Source: Thermoleophilia bacterium
GTDB taxonomy: Bacteria; Actinomycetota; Thermoleophilia; Gaiellales; SKUG01
Reading direction: 5' to 3'
DNA length: 14,174 nt
NCBI GenBank assembly: GCA_025964405.1
Contig: JAOPYW010000107.1
Location: 1-14,174 of the forward strand
Part shown: piece by piece, positions 1 to 6,504 of the stretch
Numbering within the stretch: the stretch's first letter is position 1
Layout of the letters: each line of letters starts with the position of its first letter
The notes under the pieces: generated by a model
What the model saw: the letters and a program-made list of their open reading frames with translations, nothing else
What the model was told of the DNA's origin: nothing
The model's database searches: none
Position numbers and translations under genes: made by a program

Positions 1-1
1 G

Positions 2-364
2 TCGTGGTCGCTGCGTCACTCCGAGCCGTTCGGACCGCTCGACTCGATCGTGCTCGTCGACACCGAGAGCCAGCTCATCGCGGAGATGAACGCATCCAAC
101 GGCGCGCTCGTCGCCTCGATCGCAACCGACGACGAGGGCCTGGCCGCGAAGATCACCGAACAGCTGCAGGCGTTCAAGGTCGGGGTCAACAAGCCGCGTT
201 CTCGCGGCGACCGCGAGGAAGTATTCGGTGGCCTCGGTGCATCCTGGCGGGGAGCCTTCGTCGGCGGTGACCTGCTGGTCGAGGCGCTCACCCAACGCGC
301 CGACGGGTCCGAGGAGCGCCTGTACGGCAATTTCCCCGACCACGTGCGCATCCCGGCGACCTGA
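2..364 (+). CDS. Aldehyde dehydrogenase superfamily protein, C-terminal fragment (5' end outside window)
   Basis: The frame is open from the window edge to TGA at 362-364 and leaves about 120 residues. It shows the C-terminal landmarks of NAD(P)-dependent aldehyde dehydrogenases: an EPFGP segment about ten residues in, then an asparagine/alanine stretch (MNASNGALVASI), then VGVN and a glycine-rich FGGLGASWRG block, as in the family's oligomerisation and substrate-pocket end. The catalytic cysteine and NAD-binding region lie upstream of the window, so activity cannot be judged. The tail ends in LYGNFPDH, which does not point me to a subfamily; PaaN-like or semialdehyde types are possible. It is followed by 69 bases and then phoH, which has its own promoter, so it is probably a separate transcription unit. 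Confidence 0.8.
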   Translation, partial: SWSLRHSEPFGPLDSIVLVDTESQLIAEMNASNGALVASIATDDEGLAAKITEQLQAFKVGVNKPRSRGDREEVFGGLGASWRGAFVGGDLLVEALTQRADGSEERLYGNFPDHVRIPAT

Positions 365-421
365 GGCGACGCCGTGGGAGCGTCTCCCGGCGTGGGATCG
401 GGACGACCCCGGCGTGGCCGA

Positions 422-427
422 TAAGCT
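422..427 (+). promoter_or_regulatory. Putative -10 box (TAAGCT) for leaderless phoH-ybeY mRNA
   Basis: TAAGCT fits the actinobacterial TANNNT -10 consensus and lies exactly six bases before ATG 434, so transcription would begin at or next to the start codon. No Shine-Dalgarno is present and no convincing -35 is visible. The same geometry recurs at four other genes in this window. Confidence 0.6.
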
Positions 428-433
428 GTGGCC

Positions 434-1624
434 ATGTCAAAGACCGAGACGCTCCAGCTCGACGATGAGGTCGCAGTCGACCTCGCCGGCCACCACGACG
501 AGGTGCTCGACGCGATCCGCGAACGAGCGGGCTGCGACGTCAACCTGCGCGGCAACGAGCTGACCCTCACCGGCGACGACTGGGCGGTCGATCGCGGGCA
601 GCAGCTCGTCACCGAACTGATCGAGATCTCGAAGGCGGGCACGCCGCTCACGCCGCAGGTCGTGCAGGTGGTGGAGGTCGGCGCGGGCCTGCGCTCGAAC
701 GTGCCGCTGCCGCACACGGGCACGGGCTCGACCTCGGCCCGCAAGGAGAAGGGTGCCCCGGTCGAGGCGCCCAGCTCCCCCGAACCGATTCCCGCAGCTG
801 CCGCCGTCAACCGCGCTCCGGCACAGCGGCGCGAGCAGCAACAGCAGCACCAGAAGCCCAAGCCGCAGGCGGGGCATCGCAACACCTTCCCGTCGACGGA
901 GCCGCGCGCCGAGGGCGACCGACCGAGTGCGAAGAGCGTGTTCACCGACGTGGTGCTGACCCATCGCGGCAAGTCGATCGGGCCGCGCAGCGCGGGGCAG
1001 AAGAACTACGTCGACACGATCCGCGAGAACTCGATCACCTTCGGCATCGGGCCGGCGGGCACGGGCAAGACCTACCTCGCGATGGCGCTCGCCGTCGAGG
1101 CGCTCGTTGAGCGCCGCGTGGCGCGCATCGTGCTCTGCCGCCCGGCGGTCGAGGCGGGTGAGAAGCTCGGCTTCCTGCCGGGCAGCCTGCTCGACAAGGT
1201 CGATCCGTACCTGCGCCCCCTGTACGACGCGCTCTACGACATGATGGATCCCGACCGACTGACGACCTGCATGGAGCAGGGCATCATCGAGGTCGCGCCG
1301 CTCGCGTTCATGCGTGGTCGCACGCTCAACGATGCCTTCGTGGTGCTCGACGAGGCGCAGAACACGACGCCCGAGCAGATGCAGATGTTCCTGACGCGGC
1401 TCGGCTTCGGCTCGAAGATGGTGGTCACCGGCGATCCGTCGCAGATCGACCTGCAGCGCGGGCAGACGTCGGGCCTGAACGACATCAACGTCATCCTGCG
1501 CAACATCGACGACATCGGCTTCGTGCAGTTCGACCAGGCCGACGTGCAGCGCCACCGCCTCGTGCAGCGCATCGTGGCCGCGTACCAGACGCGCAAGGAG
1601 AATGAGGAGACCGAGCACGCATGA
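434..1624 (+). CDS. phoH: PhoH-family ATPase (PhoH/YbeZ) with N-terminal KH-like domain
   Basis: This is a PhoH/YbeZ P-loop ATPase; the family is associated with RNA metabolism and works with YbeY and Era in RNA and ribosome maturation. The Walker A motif GPAGTGKT is at residues 206-213, the Walker B motif VVLDEAQ at about 303-309, and a VTGDPSQIDL block follows. The first ~70 residues look like a small RNA-binding (KH-like) domain. A hydrophilic linker at about residues 90-165 contains a glutamine-rich run (EQQQQHQKPK), so the protein (396 aa) is longer than the usual ~320-350. ATG 434 was chosen because a -10-like box ends six bases upstream; GTG 428 would begin inside the predicted spacer. 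The stop overlaps ybeY by four bases (ATGA, 1621-1624). Confidence 0.95.
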   Translation: MSKTETLQLDDEVAVDLAGHHDEVLDAIRERAGCDVNLRGNELTLTGDDWAVDRGQQLVTELIEISKAGTPLTPQVVQVVEVGAGLRSNVPLPHTGTGSTSARKEKGAPVEAPSSPEPIPAAAAVNRAPAQRREQQQQHQKPKPQAGHRNTFPSTEPRAEGDRPSAKSVFTDVVLTHRGKSIGPRSAGQKNYVDTIRENSITFGIGPAGTGKTYLAMALAVEALVERRVARIVLCRPAVEAGEKLGFLPGSLLDKVDPYLRPLYDALYDMMDPDRLTTCMEQGIIEVAPLAFMRGRTLNDAFVVLDEAQNTTPEQMQMFLTRLGFGSKMVVTGDPSQIDLQRGQTSGLNDINVILRNIDDIGFVQFDQADVQRHRLVQRIVAAYQTRKENEETEHA

Positions 1625-2151
1625 GCGGGCCCGATTTCCAGATCGCCTGCGAGGTCGCCTGGGACAAGGGCGTGGTGGCGATCCTCCCCGAGCTCCACGT
1701 GCAGCGGCTCGTGGCGGCGTCGCTCTACGAGGCCGGTGCGCAGGATGGCGATTCGATCGAGCTCGGCGTGACGTTCTGCGACCTCGAGCGCAGCCGCGAG
1801 CTCAACCTCGAACACCGCGAGGTCGACGGGCCGACCGACGTGCTCAGCTTCCCGATCGACGACCTCACCGAGGAGCTGCCGGAGGACATGCCGCGCGAGC
1901 TCGGCGACATCGTCATCTGCCCCGCCTACGTGAAGCAGCAGGTCGCCGACGGCACGACCATGCAGCCGCACGGGCCCGGTCAGGAGTCGGGTGACTCCAC
2001 GCTGCGCGAGGCACTCGAGCGCTGCATCGTGCACGGCGCGCTGCACCTCGCCGGATTCGACCACGAGCGCAGCGACCAGGATGCGACCGAGATGTTCGCG
2101 CTCGAACAGCTCGTGCTCGACCGGGTGCGCGGCGCGACCGCGGAAGCGTAG
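1621..2151 (+). CDS. ybeY: Endoribonuclease YbeY (rRNA maturation, zinc metalloprotein)
   Basis: YbeY is a zinc-dependent endoribonuclease-like protein needed for 16S rRNA 3' end processing and ribosome quality control. The signature HGALHLAGFDH is complete, with the zinc-ligand histidines at residues 138, 142 and 148. Upstream are the conserved EVDGPTDVLSFP and LGDIVIC blocks. At 176 aa it is slightly longer than usual (~155), owing to a polar insertion around residues 105-125 before the signature helix. Its ATG overlaps the phoH TGA, so translation is probably coupled. Its TAG stop (2149-2151) supplies the first bases of the next gene's -10 box. Confidence 0.95.
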   Translation: MSGPDFQIACEVAWDKGVVAILPELHVQRLVAASLYEAGAQDGDSIELGVTFCDLERSRELNLEHREVDGPTDVLSFPIDDLTEELPEDMPRELGDIVICPAYVKQQVADGTTMQPHGPGQESGDSTLREALERCIVHGALHLAGFDHERSDQDATEMFALEQLVLDRVRGATAEA

Positions 2152-2154
2152 GCT
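2149..2154 (+). promoter_or_regulatory. Putative -10 box (TAGGCT) overlapping the ybeY stop codon
   Basis: TAGGCT fits TANNNT and stands exactly six bases before ATG 2161, which predicts a leaderless transcript for the kinase-phosphatase gene. Its first three bases are the ybeY stop codon. No -35 is obvious. Confidence 0.6.
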
Positions 2155-2160
2155 CACCGC

Positions 2161-2940
2161 ATGTTCAGTTGGCTCCGCAACCGGGTTCGCATCAGTCGTC
2201 GCTACGTCGGCCTGAGCGAGAAGCGTCCGCTCGTGCAGAGCTTCAACTTCGCGTTCGACGGCGTGATCCACACGCTGGCCACCCAGCGCAACATGCGCAT
2301 CCACTTCGTGGCGGCCGCGGCGGCGATGTTCGCGTGCCTGGGCTTCGGGGTCACCGGCATCGAGATGGCGATCGTCATCTTCGCCGCCGCGTTCGTGATC
2401 GCCGCCGAGATGCTCAACACGGCGATCGAAGCTGCGGTCGACGTCGCGACCACGAGCTTCAACCCGCTCGCGAAGGTCGCGAAGGACGTCGCAGCCGGTG
2501 CGGTGCTCGTGGCGACCTTCAACGCCGTCGCCGTGGGCTACATCGTGTTCGCGCCCAAGGTCGGCAACCCGTCGCGCAAGCTGCTCCTCGCGGTGCGCGA
2601 CGCGCCCGTGCACATCACGTTCATCGCGCTGGTGCTCACGCTGCTCGCGGTCATCGGGCTCAAGGTCGTGTCGGGCCGCAGCGGCACGCCGCTCCGCGGT
2701 GGCTGGCCGAGCGGCCACGCGGCCATCGCCTTCGCGGCGTGGATGGCGATCACCTTCGTCACGAGCAGCACCACCTACGGAACGCTCGTCTCCGCGCTCT
2801 CGTTCGTGCTCGCACTCCTGGTCTGCCACACCCGCGTGGAGGCAGGCGTGCACACGTTCGGTGAGGTCGTGGCGGGCGCCGTCGTCGGTTCGAGCATCAC
2901 GCTCCTGGTCTTCCAGCTCTTCGAATTCGCCGGCCCCTGA
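2161..2940 (+). CDS. DgkA-type kinase fused to PAP2 phosphatase (putative undecaprenol kinase / lipid phosphatase)
   Basis: This is an integral membrane protein of 259 aa with two catalytic modules. Residues ~25-135 are a DgkA/undecaprenol-kinase-type domain: SFNFAFDGV, QRNMRIHF, the active-site motif EMLNTAIE at 83-90, then a KDVAAGAVL block. Residues ~145-255 are a PAP2/type 2 phosphatidic acid phosphatase domain: PSGH at 183-186 and R225, H231, E235 in the last motif (E replaces the usual D). The first PAP2 motif (KxxxxxxRP) is not clearly kept. In Gram-positive bacteria DgkA homologues phosphorylate undecaprenol and some PAP2 enzymes dephosphorylate undecaprenyl pyrophosphate, so both halves could yield the cell-wall carrier undecaprenyl phosphate. 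That pairing is inference; diacylglycerol and phosphatidate are alternative substrates. Confidence 0.88.
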   Translation: MFSWLRNRVRISRRYVGLSEKRPLVQSFNFAFDGVIHTLATQRNMRIHFVAAAAAMFACLGFGVTGIEMAIVIFAAAFVIAAEMLNTAIEAAVDVATTSFNPLAKVAKDVAAGAVLVATFNAVAVGYIVFAPKVGNPSRKLLLAVRDAPVHITFIALVLTLLAVIGLKVVSGRSGTPLRGGWPSGHAAIAFAAWMAITFVTSSTTYGTLVSALSFVLALLVCHTRVEAGVHTFGEVVAGAVVGSSITLLVFQLFEFAGP

Positions 2941-2995
2941 CCTGACGCACCCGGAGTGGTGCCGGAGACGGATCAAGCCACGCACGGCACGTGCC

Positions 2996-3001
2996 GATGT
3001 T
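2996..3001 (+). promoter_or_regulatory. Weak candidate -10 box (GATGTT) for the 3008 gene
   Basis: GATGTT keeps A at position 2 and T at position 6 of TANNNT and sits exactly six bases before ATG 3008, the same spacing as the stronger boxes. The first base is G rather than T, so the call rests mostly on position. Confidence 0.25.
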
Positions 3002-3007
3002 CGGGCG

Positions 3008-4045
3008 ATGCCCGTGGCCCGACTCCCATCCGACCTCCTGCGCGCCCTGATCGCGACCCTGCGCAGCCAGCTGCTGATAGCGGCGACCTCGGCGCTCGTG
3101 GTGGGCATCACGATCTCGCTGCTCGTCGGCGGTCGGGTCGATGCCGGTCGTGCACTGGCGGTGTGGGTCGCGGCGTCGATCACGCTCACGACGGCATCGG
3201 CGCTGTGCGTGACGCATCCGGATGACACGCCCTGGTCGCAGCTCCCGGTGCGCGCGGCGCGCGCCCTCGTGCAGGGGCTGGCCTGCTGCCTGCCCCTCTT
3301 CGCCCTCCTGCTGCTGACGCGCGGCGGGGCAGGCGTGCACGCCCTGCTCGGACTGGTGCTCGTGCCGCTCGTCTTCGTCGGAGCAGCCCTGACCATCGCG
3401 CCCGCGAGCCTCGCGGTCGCGGCGGCGGCCGCCGGTGACGTGTCGTGGCTCCCGGGTCGCGCGGTCGCGCTGGTGCGCCCGCGGCCGTGGCGGAGCGCCG
3501 GCGCAGCGCTGGTCGGTGTGGTGCTGGCGGGCCTCGTCTCACTTCCGGGCGCGCTCGGCGGCCTGCTGCTCACCGCGCTGCTCGGGCCGTTCGGCGCGAT
3601 CGGCTACGGCATGGGTGCGGCCGTGGGGATCCCCGTGCTCGGCGCGACCCTTGCGATCGTGTGGAATTCCCTCGATGAGACGAGCACGCAGGGTCGGGCG
3701 TCGATCCCGGACATCGACCATGCGAACCCGGGTTGGATCGCAGGCCCGACGTGGCAGGCGACCTTCGATGGCGACGGCCGGTGGGGCACGTGGCTGCAGA
3801 TGCCGATCAGCGGCACGATCGCCGTGCGGCTCGCGCGCGAGCAGACTGCTCTCGACCTGCTGACCCACGGACCCGACGGCACCTGGATCGAACATGGCCG
3901 CGTCGGCGCGACAGGAGGAGCACTCGTCGTGGTGCAGCTCGCGGCGGGCGCCACCTGGCTCCAGCTGCAGGTGGCGCCGGGCGCAGCCGTGCCGCTTGGC
4001 GTCGTCGAGGTCGGGGTGCTGGCTCCCGCCGCTGCTGCGGCGTGA
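3008..4045 (+). CDS. Multi-pass membrane protein of unknown function with soluble C-terminal domain
   Basis: I do not recognise this family. The 345-aa product has about five or six hydrophobic segments within residues ~20-215 (roughly 20-42, 48-68, 88-102, 108-130, 160-180, 185-215). A ~115-residue soluble C-terminal part follows, rich in tryptophan and alternating hydrophobic residues (GRWGTWLQM, LDLLTHGPDGTWIE, ATWLQLQV) and probably beta-strand. The tail vaguely recalls pre-peptidase C-terminal (PPC-like) beta domains, but this is weak. ATG 3008 is the only plausible start near the beginning of the hydrophobic region; the frame is open further upstream, but that part antiparallels coding in the preceding gene. 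There is no Shine-Dalgarno. It follows the kinase-phosphatase gene by 67 bases on the same strand. Confidence 0.75.
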   Translation: MPVARLPSDLLRALIATLRSQLLIAATSALVVGITISLLVGGRVDAGRALAVWVAASITLTTASALCVTHPDDTPWSQLPVRAARALVQGLACCLPLFALLLLTRGGAGVHALLGLVLVPLVFVGAALTIAPASLAVAAAAAGDVSWLPGRAVALVRPRPWRSAGAALVGVVLAGLVSLPGALGGLLLTALLGPFGAIGYGMGAAVGIPVLGATLAIVWNSLDETSTQGRASIPDIDHANPGWIAGPTWQATFDGDGRWGTWLQMPISGTIAVRLAREQTALDLLTHGPDGTWIEHGRVGATGGALVVVQLAAGATWLQLQVAPGAAVPLGVVEVGVLAPAAAAA

Positions 4046-4093
4046 CGTCGACGCGCACGCATCGGCACACTTTCGGCACGAACCCTGCGCAAC

Positions 4094-4819
4094 GTGTCAC
4101 ACGGGCTGTTCGACGCTCTCGGCATGGATGGAACCGACGACCTCACCACCCCTGACGCGGTGCGACCCGAACGCCACGACCACGCCGACATCAAGGCGCG
4201 TTTCGCCGCAGTGCTCCAGCCGCCGGTCGACGAGCCCGTCGACGTGTCGGCCTACCTGTTGCACCCGCCGCCCAGTGCCGCCGAGCTGGAGCGACGTGAC
4301 CGCCGACGGTTCGTGGTGCGCTGGGCCTCCCTCGCGGCCGCAGGCGTGCTGGGGGTGATCCTGCTCGTTCCGATGCCGGGAGGCGGCGGCGCGTCGCCCG
4401 ACGACCCGGGCGGCTCGGGCGCACGGGTCGAACCGGTCGCCGACGACTCCTATCCCCAGCGTGTCGACGTGCCGTTGGCGCCGACACGACGACCGACTGC
4501 GAAGCGGGCAAAGGCAGCGGGCGCCGTCCGTCGCGCGACCTCGGAACCGCGGGCGGCGAGCACGGCGGGTCAGCGCGCGGTGGCCGTTCCGGTGCGCCGG
4601 CAACCGGTGACGCGTCGGCCGCCGGCGCCGACCAGGGCGCCGCAGGCCAGTTCGCAGCAGGCGGTGTCGAGCGCGCAGTCGGCCAGTTCAGGCGGCGCAG
4701 CTCCCGCCCCGACCAGCCCGACAGCACCGCCGACCGGGGAGGGAGCGACCTCGAGCACCGACGCCCCGTCGATCGACGAGGGTGTCGGCACCTCCGGGTC
4801 GCGCGGCTCGAGCGGGTAG
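4094..4819 (+). CDS. Single-pass membrane protein with disordered Ser/Pro/Ala-rich tail, unknown function
   Basis: The family is unrecognised. The 241-aa product has a polar N-terminus (~70 residues), a charged ERRDRRR patch, one transmembrane segment at about residues 73-94 and then a ~145-residue low-complexity tail dominated by Ser, Pro, Ala, Gly, Thr and Arg. The positive patch before the membrane segment suggests the N-terminus is cytoplasmic and the tail faces outward. That layout resembles anti-sigma-like or wall-spanning anchored proteins, but no specific domain is visible. GTG 4094 is used here; ATG 4124 in the same frame would remove ten residues and is an equally good start. The TAG stop at 4817-4819 forms the start of the cdd -10 box. 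Confidence 0.65.
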   Translation: MSHGLFDALGMDGTDDLTTPDAVRPERHDHADIKARFAAVLQPPVDEPVDVSAYLLHPPPSAAELERRDRRRFVVRWASLAAAGVLGVILLVPMPGGGGASPDDPGGSGARVEPVADDSYPQRVDVPLAPTRRPTAKRAKAAGAVRRATSEPRAASTAGQRAVAVPVRRQPVTRRPPAPTRAPQASSQQAVSSAQSASSGGAAPAPTSPTAPPTGEGATSSTDAPSIDEGVGTSGSRGSSG

Positions 4820-4822
4820 CAT
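4817..4822 (+). promoter_or_regulatory. Putative -10 box (TAGCAT) for leaderless cdd-era mRNA
   Basis: TAGCAT matches TANNNT and ends exactly six bases before ATG 4829; its TAG is the stop codon of the preceding gene. No -35 is recognisable. Spacing is identical to that at phoH, the DgkA-PAP2 gene, the 6157 gene and pfkA. Confidence 0.62.
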
Positions 4823-4828
4823 GCACCC

Positions 4829-5251
4829 ATGTCACTTGCTCGACGTACGCCCAGCGACGCCCACCGCGCCCTCCACGACCACGCCGTGGCTGCGCAGGCC
4901 CATGCCTACGTGCCGTACTCGCGATTCCGGGTCGGTGCGGCGCTCCAGTTCGCCGACGGCTCCGTCGTGACGGGCTGCAACGTCGAGAACGCTGCGTATT
5001 CGATGGCGATCTGCGCGGAACGGACTGCGGTCGTGCGCTCGATCGCGGAGGGACGCGACATCACGTCGGTGACCGCGATCGCCGTGGCGGTCGATGGCGC
5101 CGAGGGGCCGCCGTGCGGCGCGTGCCGCCAGATGCTGGTGGAGTTCTTCCCCGACGCGGAGATCGCCTTCACGACCGGAGGCGAACTCGGCGTCGCCCAG
5201 GTACGTGACCTGTTGCCGGCGGCCTTCATCCCGGAATCGCTCGACGCGTGA
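4829..5251 (+). CDS. cdd: Cytidine deaminase (small, homotetrameric type)
   Basis: It hydrolytically deaminates cytidine and deoxycytidine to uridine and deoxyuridine in pyrimidine salvage. The zinc site is complete: CAER with C62 and the catalytic proton-shuttle E64, and PCGAC with C96 and C99. N51 and E53 in the CNVENAAY motif fit the ribose-binding pair. The length (140 aa) and the three-cysteine zinc site fit the homotetrameric Cdd class. The start is fixed by the -10 box six bases upstream. The TGA stop overlaps the era GTG start by four bases. A cdd-era pairing is common in actinobacteria and Firmicutes. A deoC-family gene lies two genes further on, as in nucleoside-catabolism clusters, but that copy looks catalytically altered. 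Confidence 0.96.
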   Translation: MSLARRTPSDAHRALHDHAVAAQAHAYVPYSRFRVGAALQFADGSVVTGCNVENAAYSMAICAERTAVVRSIAEGRDITSVTAIAVAVDGAEGPPCGACRQMLVEFFPDAEIAFTTGGELGVAQVRDLLPAAFIPESLDA

Positions 5252-6147
5252 GCGCCGTCGACGTCACCAACTCGGGCTTCGTCGCGGTAGCCGGACGACC
5301 GAACGCCGGCAAGTCGACGCTGGTGAACCACATCGTCGGGCACCATGTCGCGATCGTCTCGCCGATCGCCCAGACGACCCGCCGCATCGTGCGCGCGTCG
5401 TTCACCGTCGACCATGCGCAGGTCGTGTTCGTCGACCTGCCCGGCAGCCAGAAGCCGATGGATCGCATGACGTCGCGCATGCAGAAGTCGGTCGAGGCGT
5501 CGTTCAAGGACGTCGACTTCGTGCTCTGGGTGATCGACGGCTCCGAGAAGCCCGGTGCCGGGGAGGAGAAGGTCGCCGACCTCGTGTTCGGTTCGGGCCT
5601 CCCGGTCATCGTCGCCCTCAACAAGGTCGACCTCACCAAGCCGACGGTGATCATGGAGCGCATCATCGAGCTCCAGGCGATCATCGGCGACCGCGAATAC
5701 GCCGAGCTCGTACCGATCTCCGCGCGCACCGGCGACGGGGTCGACGTGCTCGTGCAGCAGCTGGTGAAGCACCTGCCGGAGGGTCCGGCGTGGTTCGGCG
5801 ATGACGACGTCGTCGACATGCGCGACGAGGAGCGGATCGCCGAATACATCCGCGAGGCGACGCTCGCCCACCTGCGCGAGGAGCTCCCACACGCGACGGC
5901 CGTCACGGTCGACGACCTGATCGACGAGGGCAAGGTGCTCCGCGCCGAATGCACGATCTGGGTCGAACGTGAGAGCCAGGTCGGCATCGTGGTCGGCAAG
6001 GCCGGCGCCACCATTCGCGACGTGGGCATCCAGGCGCGCGAACGCATCGAGCTGGAACTGGGGCTCGACCTGCACCTCGAACTGCGCGTGAAGGTTCGCA
6101 AGCACTGGCGCGACGACGAACAGTGGCTCGGACGAGCCGGCCTGTAA
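5248..6147 (+). CDS. era: GTPase Era (ribosome small-subunit assembly)
   Basis: Era is a GTPase that binds the 3' end region of 16S rRNA during 30S maturation. The G domain has G1 GRPNAGKST at residues 16-24, a QTTRR switch I region at about 42-46, G3 DLPG at 63-66 (DTPG in most homologues), G4 NKVD at 125-128 and a G5 SAR motif near 158. The C-terminal KH domain carries the GxxG loop GKAG at 250-253 followed by IRDVGIQAR. The length (299 aa) is typical. It starts with GTG overlapping the cdd stop (GTGA), with no Shine-Dalgarno, so translational coupling is likely. The TAA stop begins the next -10 box. Confidence 0.96.
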   Translation: MSAVDVTNSGFVAVAGRPNAGKSTLVNHIVGHHVAIVSPIAQTTRRIVRASFTVDHAQVVFVDLPGSQKPMDRMTSRMQKSVEASFKDVDFVLWVIDGSEKPGAGEEKVADLVFGSGLPVIVALNKVDLTKPTVIMERIIELQAIIGDREYAELVPISARTGDGVDVLVQQLVKHLPEGPAWFGDDDVVDMRDEERIAEYIREATLAHLREELPHATAVTVDDLIDEGKVLRAECTIWVERESQVGIVVGKAGATIRDVGIQARERIELELGLDLHLELRVKVRKHWRDDEQWLGRAGL

Positions 6148-6150
6148 CAT
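6145..6150 (+). promoter_or_regulatory. Putative -10 box (TAACAT) overlapping the era stop codon
   Basis: TAACAT fits TANNNT and lies exactly six bases before ATG 6157; its TAA is the era stop codon. It would drive the three-gene operon 6157-8041 as a leaderless message. Confidence 0.62.
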
Positions 6151-6156
6151 CAGCAC

Positions 6157-6504
6157 ATGCACGAGGATCCGCCGACAGGGCCAGCACCCGATGACGCCGC
6201 CGAGGCACACGCCCGGCAGCTCGGCGACCTGCAACGGCTCGCCGCTGCCAACGAGGAGGCGACCTGGGGTGACACCGAACGCGGGCGCATCCGCGTGCCC
6301 GGCATCCTGAGCGGCGACGTCGGTCCCAAGGGCAAGGTCGCCGCGCAGCTGCGGAGCCTCTCGCGCTCTGAACGTGCCCATCTGGGAGAAGTGCCCTACG
6401 GCACCAACGTCCCCGGTTCGGGGCGCCTCGTGCTCCTCCCGATGCTGGCGATCGCACTCGTGCTGGCGCTCGTGGTCGCGCTCATCTTCTGGCTCGCTGC
6501 ATGA
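6157..6504 (+). CDS. Small tail-anchored membrane protein, unknown function
   Basis: This is an unrecognised 115-aa protein. Residues 1-88 are hydrophilic, with an acidic start and a helical, charged middle. Residues ~90-115 form one strongly hydrophobic segment that ends the protein, so it is probably inserted by its C-terminus with most of it in the cytoplasm. No catalytic motif or signal peptide is visible. The start is set by a -10 box six bases upstream. Its TGA stop overlaps the ATG of the DeoC-like gene (ATGA, 6501-6504), and that gene overlaps the TrpC-like gene in the same way, so all three are probably made together. It could tether a partner to the membrane, but that is speculation from context only. 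Confidence 0.75.
   Translation: MHEDPPTGPAPDDAAEAHARQLGDLQRLAAANEEATWGDTERGRIRVPGILSGDVGPKGKVAAQLRSLSRSERAHLGEVPYGTNVPGSGRLVLLPMLAIALVLALVVALIFWLAA

Noticed and set aside
371..392. Imperfect hairpin after the aldehyde dehydrogenase stop (GGGAG-CGT-CTCCC with a bulged extension) as a terminator
   Set aside because: The stem core is five pairs, the extension needs a bulge, and no T-run follows; too weak to call.
428..433. GTG 428 as the phoH start
   Set aside because: It would directly follow the TAAGCT box, upstream of the expected transcription start; ATG 434 fits the spacing seen at the other genes.
2498..3007. N-terminal extension of the 3008 membrane-protein gene back into the preceding gene
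   Set aside because: The frame is open upstream, but that part is Arg/Ser-rich and overlaps the PAP2 domain coding sequence, so ATG 3008 is the sensible start.
1234..3573. Long open frame on the minus strand (779 codons) opposite phoH, ybeY and the DgkA-PAP2 gene
   Set aside because: It lies antisense to three genes with complete family motifs. Its composition is Arg/Ala/His/Glu-rich noise, as expected for antisense frames in GC-rich DNA.
4906..6381. Long minus-strand open frame (491 codons) opposite cdd and era
   Set aside because: It is antisense to two well-supported genes, shows no motif and has low-complexity Asp/His/Arg composition typical of shadow frames.
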